From: Amphiduros pacificus
Taxonomy: Eukaryota; Annelida; Polychaeta; Phyllodocida; Hesionidae
Direction of reading: 5' to 3'
NCBI GenBank assembly: GCA_949316495.1
Contig: OX439002.1
Location: 18,098,001 to 18,162,000 of the forward strand
Length of the DNA stretch: 64,000 nucleotides
In this document: positions 1-10,870 of the stretch, in pieces
Numbering within the stretch: the stretch's first letter is position 1
Layout of the letters: each line of letters starts with the position of its first letter
The notes under the pieces: model-generated
Seen by the model: only the letters and a program-made list of their open reading frames with translations
Told to the model about the DNA's origin: nothing
Database searches by the model: none
Made by a program: the position numbers and the translations under genes

Positions 1-107
1 TTCCTTGAGCTGTTTTGTGGCTGTCAGCCTTCTGTCACGGTCATCTTCCCTTGTCACACGACGCACCAATTTGGACAAGCGTGAATCATCCGTGAATGCT
101 TTGGTAT
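1..107 (-). CDS. SMG1: SMG1 exon 2 (partial, runs off the left edge)
   Basis: SMG1 is the PI3K-like kinase that phosphorylates UPF1 in nonsense-mediated mRNA decay. Read on the minus strand, this exon follows an acceptor (TTTCAG at 108-113) and encodes a peptide containing LVRRVTREDDRDRR and ATKQLKE. From memory, the conserved N-terminal block of vertebrate SMG1 reads LLRRITREDDRDRR followed by VKQLKE, just before the helical repeat region. The exon begins with two bases that complete the single base left over at the end of exon 1 at 5934, so the two splice in frame. The HEAT/FAT/kinase parts lie outside the window. Identification is firm, although only about 35 residues are visible. Confidence 0.85.
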
Positions 108-235
108 CTGAAATGAAACAAATGATGGTGAGTATTTATATGTAAAAATCCATGCAAAATTTCTGACTAGGGAGGTTTTTTTCTGAGAGCAGAATAAATG
201 TAAAATGGAAGGTGTGTCCCATATTTTTAATTCTC

Positions 236-266
<31 letters not shown>

Positions 267-1275
267 ATAATAAAAGGAACATTGATTCTTTTATCATAAA
301 TAGATGTAACAGTTGCCAGATTATATAATACGTCTGACCATGGAACATATTTCTTAATGCGTGAAAATTCTTAGTCAAAACCTACCGGTAATTGATGATC
401 AAATAAACCAGATAATCTGTCTATATACATTGTGAAATTGTACATGTGGTTATCTTCTGATTCTGTGACAAACTGGTTGCCAACTCAAAAACTTGTTTTA
501 ATGATATATTTTGATTGTGATTGTTATATACATGTTGTATATATGCTGTGAGTATTTGTTTTTGAATAAATCATGACAAACAAAATGACCATAACATAAA
601 AGTTTGATATGCATTTTTTTTTAAATTTAGACATAGACACATACACAGACATACACATATTTACTTATATAAGTAAATATTTTTGGCAAGTCACAAAATC
701 TATTGTATAAATAAGCAAGATCACCCTGTTCCACCTGCTCAGCCTGATCACCTGAGTAATCATGTCCCTGCTCCCTGTACTCCTCAAAACCCTCACACCC
801 ATCATAGAGGAAATTAATATCCACAAACTCTGATCCTATTTCAACTAAGTATGGCTCCATTTGTTGTAGCCACTGGAAGGCTAATGCATGTAAAGTGGAT
901 CACATCTGCACACTTATCAAGAGGACAATTTGTGGGTCAGCCAAGATTAAATATATGCATGTCAAAACAGTAAATTTGTTGTCACTGACTGTTATCACAG
1001 TTTGCCCCAGAAAATGAGGACAGCTGGTTGATTTCAGGCGAAGTCTGTTGGTAGTTCTCAGCTAAACAAGTTTGTGTAAAGAGTTGGAGGAAGCATCATT
1101 ATATTTGCTGGACTCAACCCACACATGCCTCACTATTGTTCACTGGAATTTTGTTCCGGTGAGTAATGTTACTTTGGGTTAATCTTATGAGGAAGAATAA
1201 TTTGGATTAAAGAAGTATATCATGTATAGATACCAGACACTTATCATCAATTTCTATAGGGTGAGGTTTAACAGC

Positions 1276-1619
1276 AGGGCTTGACATACGCACTGGTCCG
1301 GTGGCCTGGGGCCACCAGATCCTCTGTTCAGGCCAGTGAATGCTCTGTTGTAGTGGCCCAGTTAGGCAACCATATTTTTAGTCTTTTAGTGGCCCAAACT
1401 ATCTTGATTTTATTATTCTAATCCTTGATAGATATCATATCACGATCAATTGGCATTTGATTAGGACAAGTATCCTACTCAGACATTATACAGCCTTATG
1501 TACAATGCTCTTTTTGTATCACACATCCTATTATCCTTAGAAACTTCGGGCCACCACTTCTCATGCTCTGGTGGCCCAACTGGGCAACCAATATTTTTCT
1601 TTTTTTATGTCAAGGCCTG
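1276..1619. repeat. hAT-like short inverted-repeat element
   Basis: The ends are inverted copies: CAGGGCTTGACATA at the left and TATGTCAAGGCCTG at the right. A CAGGG..TTGACA terminus is typical of hAT-group non-autonomous elements. Inside are two direct copies of a phrase containing GGCCCA..T.GGCAACCA (about 1355 and 1570). The flanks share only AACAG, so a clean 8-bp target duplication is not proven. There is no coding capacity. Confidence 0.5.
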
Positions 1620-2460
1620 AACAGTCTTGCCAATATACATACAAGTATGGTAACTGGGTCTAAAATGGTACCAAGGGATAAGAGGCTAGGATTAAACACA
1701 GAAAAGGGTCAGTTTTTATTGTATGTGACCATGGTAACCAAGAATGAGTATTATACTAGAACTATAACCATATTTCTTAACCGTTGGTCAAAATCTGAGC
1801 TTGCCCTATTGCCCTCATATATATATTGAAGGGCCAGTATTGGCCAGTGGTTTTAAAAAAACTCCCATGGCCAGGACCTGCTTGCTTGTGTTGAGAGTAT
1901 TTTAAATGTAGTACATGAAATAGTAATCCTGCATTGCAGACCAATATGTAGGGCCATTAATCTCAAGAATTGTGTGTAGTGTCCAAAACTCAGGCCTCTG
2001 ATCATGGTTGATTCATTTCTTTGTACACATTGGCACACAGCATGTTTGGAGCAACAGTGTCTAACTCACTCAGGTCATTCTTGCCTTTGCTTTTTGACTT
2101 TATATCATTATCTTCTCATTGTCAACAAACACATGCATGCTCAACTTTCTAAATGTCTGGTTGTAGTCAGTCCCAAGAAATAACAATGTCCTCTGTGGGA
2201 TGGAGTGGTTATGACATCTGGTGGATAAATGAAGGAAATGTTGAAAACAAAATAGTTCTTGAAGAACAAAACTTATGGCTTTAACTTTATTCAAATAAAT
2301 AACTTTACAATAATTATAAAAACAATGTGATTTTGTGACTTAAGCTCAAACTATAGAAATATTTTGGATAAAGTTAAATAGTAAACAGTTATAAAATCCT
2401 GTCACTACCATTAACGTTGGGGGGAAATATTTTTATGTAAAATTTCATTACAGTTTTTTA

Positions 2461-3028
2461 AGGTATTAAGCACCAATCCTGTTTTCTTGGTTTTGCAACA
2501 GTATATATATATGAACACCATGACGTATTAAAGTCTGACATCGAGCAACAAGAAAAGTTGCTACAAGACATAGAAGTTGCACAGTCTGTATAAGATTTCC
2601 TCAGCCCATGGCTGCACGTGACGGGTAAACATGGGTAGCGTGAACTTTATTTGACCTTAATTGAGGCTCAAAGTAGGGTAGCACTGTTTGACGTCATTTT
2701 GGTACTATTCAAAAGACAATACATTTCATGACGTCATAAGCACCGATTTTGAAAAAACGTTTAAAATTCACATATTGGTGATAAATGTATTTGTCTTTCA
2801 TGTCTATAAACATTTTTGAAAAATGCATCCCCATCATTGTCTGTAAAATCTCATTGAACAAGACCCTAATATACAGGCCCCTGATGAGAGCACACTCCTT
2901 TCTTGGAGTCATTTTTATGCAGAGTGTCATCATAGAAGCACTGAGAGGTAAAATGACGTCATAAGAGCATGGCAATATGCTTATGACGTTGCAAAACCAA
3001 GAAAACAGGATTGGCGCTTAATACCTTT
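2461..3028. repeat. TTA-flanked MITE (PIF/Harbinger-like), copy 1
   Basis: Left end AGGTATTAAGCACCAATCCTG and right end CAGGATTGGCGCTTAATACCT are inverted copies extending about 40 bp (through TTTTCTTGGTTTTGCAAC). TTA lies on both sides. Terminal inverted repeats with a 3-bp TTA duplication fit PIF/Harbinger non-autonomous elements. A second family member, rearranged inside, lies at about 23930-24350. Confidence 0.6.
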
Positions 3029-3749
3029 AATTTGTATCATCCTACCCAAAATGATAGCTTTATAAATTATAGCCATTGAAAAAAATTCTTGTCAATATCT
3101 TTTTTAAAGTGTTCACTGAGGTGTGACTGCTCACCCAAGCATACATTTCATCACTGATATCAATTGTGTTTACTGTAAATTAAGTTGAATCACCCATCCA
3201 AAAATCCAAGAATAACAGCTTGATCCATTATATTCACTTGATGTCAATTTTTTTAGGTGTTCACTGATGCATGACCTCTCACTCAAGCAAGATTTTTTTC
3301 AACAAAACCCTATGGAGAACCTTATACACATTTCCACCAAGTTTTAAGGTTGGATGTTGTATAATAGCTGAGATGAAAGACATGTATCAAAGTTTTTTCT
3401 GCAAACTGCTGAATTGCTCACTAAAGTATGACTGTTCATTGCAGCTTGACTTTCAGCTGAGAAACCAATTAATACTACCCTTAAAGATACATGTATCATC
3501 CCACCAATAATGACAGCCCTATCTATAATAGCCACTGAATAGAGCTCGTGGTTCTAAATGTTGACAAATAAACTGACAGACGGATAGTGGCATCTTAGTC
3601 TCATTGACAGCTGTTGCAGGCAAGACAAAAACTTCTTATTTAACAAGATATTAACAACAACAAAAAAGAATTTGTATACAGTTTCCTTTTTGAAAATGAT
3701 ATAAATTTATCTTTTGTCATCATTTTGAAGTTGCCCTAAATGTAGAATA

Positions 3750-3800
3750 CAGTGACTGGCAACTGTCTGAAACTGGCAGTTTAAACTCAAGACATTTTTA
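3750..3800 (+). repeat. Single terminal repeat of the CAGTGAC mariner-like MITE family
   Basis: After TA, the sequence CAGTGACTGGCAACTGTCTG and the following 40 bases match the reverse complement of the right end of the MITE at 61112-61564. I could not find the opposite terminus within the next 600 bases, so this is a solo end or a truncated copy. Confidence 0.5.
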
Positions 3801-4304
3801 ACACAGTCAAACATATAACATACCTTTCTTTTGTGCATAAAGTCATTAATTTTCATATATTCTACATTTGCAAAAAAAAAAATTAAATTCTATGTTTATT
3901 TATGCAGTTGAGGTGTCCGCCAGTGTGTGACACTGTCAGGCAGGTCCATGATCTGCAGACCCCTCAGAAGTACATATCGCTCCAAAATTCTGTGTTTTAA
4001 TACCCACCACTAATTGCAATTGAGCTGAATGTTGTGTCTCATATGTCATCTTGTAATTCCACTGTCTTTCAAAATGTTAAAAGTGTTTATTTGTTTTCAT
4101 GGCACAAGAGAAAGTCCCAACCACTCTCTGTCTCTGTCCTATACACAAATTATTAACCTACCAGTATATGAAAGTAGTGATATCGCTCTGGCTGCCTGTG
4201 GTGGAGGTCGAGACATGTGTGACCTGAACCCTGGATCTACACCCTGCAGTGTTGAAATTCAACACTGCTATAAATTTCTGACATGTGTACACACAGAGAT
4301 TGGC

Positions 4305-4510
4305 TGGACTGGCTGACCGTGGGGGTTACTATCATAGAACTCCAAAAAACAGTGTATCATTTTCTTATTGCATCACCCCATAGTCAGAGTATCATTTTTA
4401 ACTTTGTATCATCCCTAAATCAGGATATCAAAATTCAAGTCAGTCATAAATTAGGTTCTGGGTTTTTCAATTCCAACCCAGTCTTCATGGGTTAAAATTA
4501 TGAGAGTATC
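4305..4510 (-). repeat. Dispersed repeat, minus-oriented copy of the family at 33381-34310
   Basis: The reverse complement matches the left part of the repeat at 33381-33600. Shared phrases include GGGTTGGAATTGAAAAACCC, TTTTGATATCCTGA.TTAGGG and GATGCAATAAGAAAATGATA. Superfamily is not recognised. Confidence 0.6.
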
Positions 4511-5279
4511 CCCCTGGGTATTTTCACATTGGCTCTTGTCGTCTCCGTTCGCTTAGTATACCAGTCTGTGACAACAGAACCTTCATTATAACATAAATTT
4601 CTTCTACCCTGTATACAAAAAAACGAGATGGTGACTTACAATCAGTGAGAGTAGTCAAGCTCAGCCTTGGTGTTTGAAAAATCTGCCACCAGGTGAACTC
4701 TGCCCTTGAGAAAAGTAAGCCCCAAGGAGAACTTGGCCCCTTGTATTTTGGACATTCAAGTTAACAGAATGATTTAAATAGCAGCTACTAAGGGTTGTAC
4801 CTGTTGGGTCAGTAAAGACCTAAAGTTACTGAAAGTTAATGTAGGCATTTCAAACCCTTTCTCATGTCCATTTCATGTTATAGCCAATCTTTCCTGTGAT
4901 TTTTAAGAGCTATTTACTTGTCAATTTGTGTATCCCTGTCCAATTCTTTCCAAATTATCAAACAATTGATTTTGGTCCCCAAAGATTTGTTTCGCTATAA
5001 TGTTCATATATTTAACTCTTTTCATGACAAACAAAAATAAACTGCTACTGAAGCTATCGCTGGTTATCAAGACAATTTAAAAGAAATGTTTTTGACAAGA
5101 TTGGTTTGGAAGAGCATGTCAAGTACAAAAATACAAAACAGCATTATACAGAATGCTTGGTGTTGACAAGAAAAGTGAACAGCAAATCCTAATTGCTCAA
5201 AAAAGACTGAATTTGAGGTAGATTTTGAGAGTTTTGAGCTGTTACAGACTGACCTGGGCTGGCTACACCTGGGGGGCAA

Positions 5280-5880
5280 ATATAGCCTATACCCAAAGAC
5301 ATCAGCAAAATAGACTTGAAATCCACTGTTTCTAGAAACACTACGCACTGACCATCATATTGAAGTTTCCCTAGTAACTAAACTCGACCTCCGGCAATTG
5401 ACTGTTGCAGTTCTGACCCATGTCACTATCTTTCCCAGTCATAATGTCTAAAAATGCAAATCCGTGTGCATTCTGTAGTGTTTTTTTCTCCAGTTTTTTA
5501 CCCGATATCAAACTTGACAACGAGAAATGGCATTTAGGAGAGTCATGGAAACGCAAAGGGAGAATCTTCATATGACGTCAGAAGGACCACAACGTTGTAG
5601 AGCTTCTGATCGTTGCTGTCACTCCTATAATTAGACTGACCGACTTTCACCTGATTGCGCAAACTTGTAAACAATGGCGAAACGATGCTGAGATCAAGAA
5701 AATACAAAGAAATATTTTCAAACAGGGCTGACATCTTAAGTTGATTTAAACAGTACATAATTCTTTGATTGTTAGTCGACGGAAGTCGAGTTCTTACAGA
5801 GTCGGGACTTAAATTGGATGTTTCTGGAAACAGTGGATTTCAAGTCTTTTTTGACAGTGTCTTTGGGTATAATCACGCCA
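5280..5880. repeat. Palindromic element (MITE-like) in SMG1 intron 1
   Basis: The left arm (about 5287-5400) contains ATACCCAAAGACA, GACTTGAAATCCACTGTTT and AACTCGACCTCCG in order. The reverse complement of 5763-5875 contains ATACCCAAAGACA, GACTTGAAATCCACTGTTT and AACTCGACTTCCG in the same order. The arms are over 100 bp long around a middle of about 360 bp that shows no recognisable gene. No target duplication was resolved. Confidence 0.55.
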
Positions 5881-5933
5881 AAAGGATGAGTTCAATTATT
5901 GGCAGACTTCACTGGGATTCCATGTAAACATAC

Positions 5934-6282
5934 CTGCTTTTTCCACATGATGAGACTTTTGTGTAAGATCAATTTTACCACCACCTTTCGCAGCACCCCT
6001 TTCTCCATCTCTTCTGTCCCCATCCCTTCGTCGGCCTGAATACTTATCATCCTTGTCTCTCTGGTTCCTTGAATGTCTGTCTTTATTACTGTTGTGATTC
6101 CTGTCTCCCCGCCCAAAACGAGACGTCTTGTCAGTTTGATTTGTTGACGACCGAGGCCTGTTCCCACCACTGTCGTTTTGTTTTGGCTCTGGTCTTGTTT
6201 TTTCCCCGTCTAGTTTAGACTCAGAATTCACATTTTCTTTATCTGGCCGTTTTATTCGACCTCCTGCACCTTTACTACTCAT
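5934..6282 (-). CDS. SMG1: SMG1 exon 1
   Basis: The ATG is at 6282-6280 and the exon ends at the donor GTATGT, leaving 116 codons plus one base. The peptide begins MSSKGAGGRIKRPDKENVN and becomes a highly charged, disordered tail rich in R, D, G and N (for example DKYSGRRRDGDRRDGERG). The N-terminus of SMG1 in other animals is likewise long, disordered and poorly conserved, so this part alone would not be diagnostic. The assignment rests on exact phase continuity with exon 2, which carries the conserved SMG1 block. About 4.46 kb separates this start from the divergent NOL11 start. Confidence 0.75.
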
Positions 6283-7772
6283 TCCTCGTACCGTCGAGAT
6301 GCAGATTTTTCATAATTGTTCAAGTCATTTCCATTTCTGTCCGAAATTCGTCGCCATATTAAAAGTTGGCTGCACTCGATTCCATGCAAAATCGAAGTCG
6401 AGCGCTTTGCCGAGTGGTGCTCGACATGACTCGAGAACAAAGTAGGTCTAACAAAATAAATGTTTAGTCAAATAAAGCAAAAGATAAAGGAATTTAACAA
6501 AAATGAAAATAAACAAAACCATCATCCTGAACCATATCACCAAAGTTATATTGGATAGGTAAAAATAAACTTCAGTACCCTCATGTAAGCCAAAAGTACA
6601 ATTTTAAAAATAAAATATTTGACCTTGAAAAAACATTGAACTCAGAAAACTGAGACGATGAACATTTCAATTTGTTACCAATATTTATTGAATCTGATCA
6701 ACACAAAATCAAGTTTGAGAAAAAAAAACATTAATTACAAGTGATTTTACAATAACATAAAGATTGTGACCTCAAGGTCAGAATACTTATTATGTAAGGT
6801 CTATGGTACAAAATATTCCTGCTCATTCAAATCAGTATTACTGGCATTAAACTCTAATCTTCAATTAAGTCTGGTTTGTTTATCAAAATACACCCTTCAT
6901 CTGAAGATTTCAAGTATCAAATACTGTAATACTGATGTAAACATTTTTGAAAGGGGTCACATCGCCATAAATCTAGGACATAGGTGTTAGAACCGGTAGG
7001 GATCCAAATTCATGTGGGTGTCAGTGTGACGTTTTGCTATATTTTACACACTTAAAATTAAATTTCTCAAAAAAGGTTTGATAACTAGTTAATGAAATAT
7101 TTATTTATTGAAAAATATCTACAAGAAGTAAAATTATGTCAAATAATATTACAAGTTTACTATATTTTGCCATAAAAATGGTGCCATAACATTTGAATAG
7201 GATTTCCAAGGGGTATTTTTGCACAAATTCATGCTTTTGGATTTGAAAGATATGTATAATTTTCCCGATTTTCACATTGATTTCATTGGAAATAAAAAAA
7301 AAATCATATTTTGTAAAAGGCAGAAAATTTTACAATGGCATTTGTACCAATAATAATGGCTTAAAAGGTGGGGTATACATTCCCCTAACATATCCACATG
7401 GGACACCTTTGAAATTGATGGCCAATTTTTCACAAAGTGAAAATTTCAATTTTTCTCCATTGAAATCAATGGAAAATCCCTGTGACCTTGGGCCGAAAAT
7501 TCAACGTCCCTTCATTTATGGCAATGTTTTTCATGAGGATCAGTGAGAAATTCAATGCATTTGAGGGAATAGGAATTGGAAAAAATGGCTAGCTTTACGA
7601 AAGCAGAGTGTGTGTATCAAAAGAAGCAAATCAGGCCTAATACATATACTTAAAGATTTAAGCATAAACTATCACTGTATTAAGCAGTTTCTGAGAGTAT
7701 TTACATTTCATCCCTCATATGAAAAATATATCCCACCAAAATCAGTTAAAAATGGGTTAATTTTTCAAATAT

Positions 7773-8082
7773 TTCATGTTTGACCTCTTTGTTCAACCCC
7801 TTATACTAATTGATCAATTAGTGAAGAATTTGGGCAGATACTATGTACCCTATAGATGAATCCCTATAAAGGAAAACATCATTGAAACATCTCTCATGTG
7901 GAAAAAATAATGTACAAAAAAAAAAAAATATATAAATTATAGATTTTTAATTTCTTTCTCATGTTTGACCTCTTAATTCAACCCCTTCTGATAATTGCTC
8001 AATTAGTGAACAATTCTGGAAGATACTGGGGACCCTATAGATGAATCCCTATAAAGGACACCACCATTGAAACAGCTCTCAT
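7773..8082 (+). repeat. Pair of about 124-bp direct repeats
   Basis: Positions 7773-7897 and 7959-8082 align over their full length. Shared blocks include CATGTTTGACCTCTT, TCAATTAGTGAA and CCCTATAGATGAATCCCTAT. Identity is roughly 85% by eye, so this is an old tandem-type duplication with an AT-rich spacer. Confidence 0.7.
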
Positions 8083-8689
8083 AATTATTTTTAATTGCAG
8101 AATATATAATATTGTTTTTTTTTTAAAGTCCAATTTCAACTATTTTTTTTTTCACCTTTAAATTTATTTTTTTTTGCATTGGGATTTTTTGTGGCAATAT
8201 ATAAATATCCCCTGGTAGTAATCCCTGAAAATTTGAAAAGAATTGAAGCATTGCGTCATATGTTTTTAAATTAAAATGTAATGCAAAGTCTAATTTTCAG
8301 AAAAGATTTTGAAAAATGAACTGTGAACTGTGAAATATCTTCCCGCACGTAAGCTAAAACCCATTCCGATGGCCCCCTTGTGCACATAAAACAATGTACT
8401 TTATCATACTCAGATAGTAGAAAGTAATAATAATGTGAAACACATTATACATCAAAAATCAATTCTTATTTATAAATTTATTAGACAAGTGTTTTTGTTT
8501 TGCTTTTCAAAGAGAAAGTTGCATTGTAGGTAACTGCAGAGCACCTAGCAGCACCAACTGCAATTACAGTTGAACCCTGAATGTTACAGTCAGGGGCTCA
8601 CCACAAATATTTTTGGGGATTTTCACATTTCATGTTTGTAATTGGCCTCTTGTGAAAAGGAGACCCTTTTAAATAAAAATTTTAAGAAT

Positions 8690-10080
8690 TAACTGGCAAA
8701 AATAATCTGATATTCATTTTGGTTGTCTTTCACCAGGTAACGGGAAATTATTTTGCCAGCCAGCTAGCTTGTGTCAAATTCTGCCAGCTGTTTAATCATA
8801 GTTAGATAAGAATGGTAACAACTTTATCTTTTTTACCAGCTGGCAGATACTAACCAGTTTGTCATAGAGTGCCTGGTGATCCCATGGTACTTTGGTTTAT
8901 GTTATTTCTAGACATTTTTGGGACATAATATTTGAAATTTAAAAGAATGTTATAGATTACTATATTTACTAAAAATAAATTTGAATGAACAACAGTAAAA
9001 TATATGTAGCCCATCTGGTGCTGCTACCTGGGCCCCATATTAAGACTGCAGTGTCGAACATTCAATGACGCAGTGTAATATTGACACTAGGGGGCTACTC
9101 AAGATCTGTGTAAATATTATGTTATCTGTAGCATCTTTTCCTCAGCTTTTTCTCTGACAGTTGGCTTGATATCAAATGACATTTACAAGAGTCCAAGTGA
9201 TGACAATATGGACACAAAAATGGGAAATGTTATGTACAGTTTATTACACAAATGAACAAACTGTAACATCATTTCTGTGTTACAAAAACTGAATCTCGGG
9301 CAGTATCATCAAAAGAAAGTTATGCAATAATCTTACAAAAGAAAATTAAAAGCAAAGTCATGCAGTATATTTACAAGTTTGACCAAATCTTGCAAGATAA
9401 AACTTGGATCTCCCGATCAAACTTCCTGATATGACACTATTCATGGCAGGGGCCCACCACTACCAACTTCGTTAAAAATTGAGATAGAGATGTGAAACTT
9501 AGGCAGAGTATGTTATAGAATGTTGTGAACAACATATCACTCGTCTGAAAACATTTTTTTCCAATATGCATTTTTAGTATTTTCTAGAAGGAAATATTTT
9601 AAAAAATACCAGCCAGCTACACTTTGAGATTTTGGCTGTCAGCTGTTATTTTTTACCAGCTGTTAAACTTACCAGCTCAGAATTTGTATGGAATTAACAG
9701 CTGTTAACTTTGTTTGTGGATGTTTGTCAATACCAAATTTCTTTTAACAGCTGGTAATGAGCCAATTTCTTTAATAAATATTTATATGTTAAAAACTTAT
9801 AATTACAGTAGAAATATCATTAGGCTTTGTCAAATAGTGTTCATATAATATAATTAATTTTTTATTTTGCGGTTTTCAATTGTTAAATTGTCAGTTGGTG
9901 TTAAAATCTCAATACTTTACCAGCCAGCCAATTGAATTCATCAGTCTGTCAGCTAGGTCATTTTGAAATGTCAAATGTATTTTGAGCCAGCTGATTCATA
10001 CCAAAAAAAAGTTCCCAGCTGGTAAACATACCAGCTGGAAATGAAATGCATTAGTTACAAGCTGCCAGCCAGAAAAGTGT
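8690..10080. repeat. Cluster of CAGCTG / CCAGC motifs
   Basis: More than a dozen copies of CAGCTG, CCAGCTGG or CAGCCAGC are scattered in otherwise AT-rich DNA, such as TTTTTACCAGCTGGCAGATA near 8830 and clusters at 9605-9750 and 9918-10060. They occur in both orientations (the core is palindromic). They might be subterminal transposase-binding repeats of an unidentified transposon or an E-box cluster. Confidence 0.4.
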
Positions 10081-10142
10081 GCATATTGGCTCTTTTTGCA
10101 TATCATATAGTGGTGGGCCCCTGTCATGGAGAAAGTGTCATC
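9427..10142. repeat. Inverted repeat GGGGCCCACCACTA flanking 0.65 kb
   Basis: CATGGCAGGGGCCCACCACTA at about 9440-9460 is matched in inverted orientation by TAGTGGTGGGCCCCTGTCATG at about 10109-10129. The outward flanks also share TGACACT. The enclosed part carries much of the CAGCTG cluster, so both may belong to one non-autonomous DNA element. Confidence 0.5.
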
Positions 10143-10738
10143 ATTTCCTATGGTTGTGAATTTTCTTTTTCTGTGGTCAATACAGTTCAAGATATTGTTT
10201 GTTTGGTTAGATATATCGGAGAGTAATATAACTATTATAGCTCTCAGGATATATGTTTGTTCTCTTACTTTCTTGATTTTTGTTTGTTTGCCATTTTTGT
10301 TACATATTGAGCACCACTTTTTTTCTGAGCTATATATCAAGATATTTGTGTCTTGACGAAAAAAAATGTGTGTTAAATGATATTTCCCTCGGAAAAGACA
10401 TATCCAAAATTAGTATTTACATGTACCTCCCATCACCAAGGTGAGATCAGTTTTTCCCGGGCAGTTTTTCTTACAGAGTGGGCTGTCATCGCCGTCCTCG
10501 CGACGATAAAACGAATGCACCACAGACCAGACTTTGGCGTCAAAAAGACTAATATGCAATGTAAATTAGTATTGTATAAAAATATAATCAATAATCAAAT
10601 GATATTCTATTGGCAACAATAATCCAATAATTTATTTAGATTTAAAATTGTACAGTAAATGTTATGAATTTCTACAAATTGTGATATTTGAAAAACTTTT
10701 TGTGGGTAACCTATTCTCCTAAAGGTGAAATTATAAAA

Positions 10739-10870
10739 ATGGCCGTTCTCGGACAGGGAGTTAAATTGGCCAGTTTTTCTGCCGAAAAAGACACAGTGTT
10801 TGTCGATGGCAGTCGAGTAGGAAAGGAAATAATTGTCACATCAGGTGGGAAGCACATCCATGTTTATAGT
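10739..10870 (+). CDS. NOL11: NOL11 exon 1
   Basis: Encodes 44 codons from MAVLGQGVKLASF to HIHVYS and ends at donor GTAAGT. It corresponds to the first propeller strand (human has GRTVILYKV here). Phase 0. Confidence 0.88.

Larger units (their letters stand above)
108..5933 (-). other. SMG1 intron 1
   Basis: This 5.8-kb intron joins exon 1 (donor GTATGT at 5933) to exon 2. It holds an A24-like homopolymer near 238-262, a hAT-like short element, a TTA-flanked palindromic element, one end of a mariner-like MITE, a dispersed repeat at 4305-4510 and a palindromic element at 5280-5880. Apart from these I see only AT-rich unique sequence. A minus-strand open frame at 627-880 was considered as an exon and not accepted. 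Confidence 0.7.
6283..10738. other. SMG1/NOL11 intergenic region
   Basis: The first 130 bases upstream of SMG1 are relatively CpG-rich and probably hold its 5' UTR and promoter. The rest is AT-rich. It contains a pair of diverged direct repeats (7773-8082), a stretch with many CAGCTG/ACCAGCT motifs (8690-10080) and an inverted repeat (9427-10142). A short GC-richer patch at 10440-10545 could belong to the NOL11 promoter. No coding region is supported. Confidence 0.6.

Noticed and set aside
238-262. Long A-run, possible retrogene tail
   Set aside because: No processed gene sequence precedes it; it sits alone in an intron.
627-880. Minus-strand open frame (WLQQMEPYLVEIGSEFVDIN...) considered as an extra SMG1 exon
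   Set aside because: Exon 1 and exon 2 already join in phase, vertebrate SMG1 has no such segment as I recall, and the frame runs into a CA/TA simple repeat.
9996-10356. Open frames on both strands near the NOL11 start
   Set aside because: They overlap antisense to one another, show biased low-complexity composition and lie in the repeat region.
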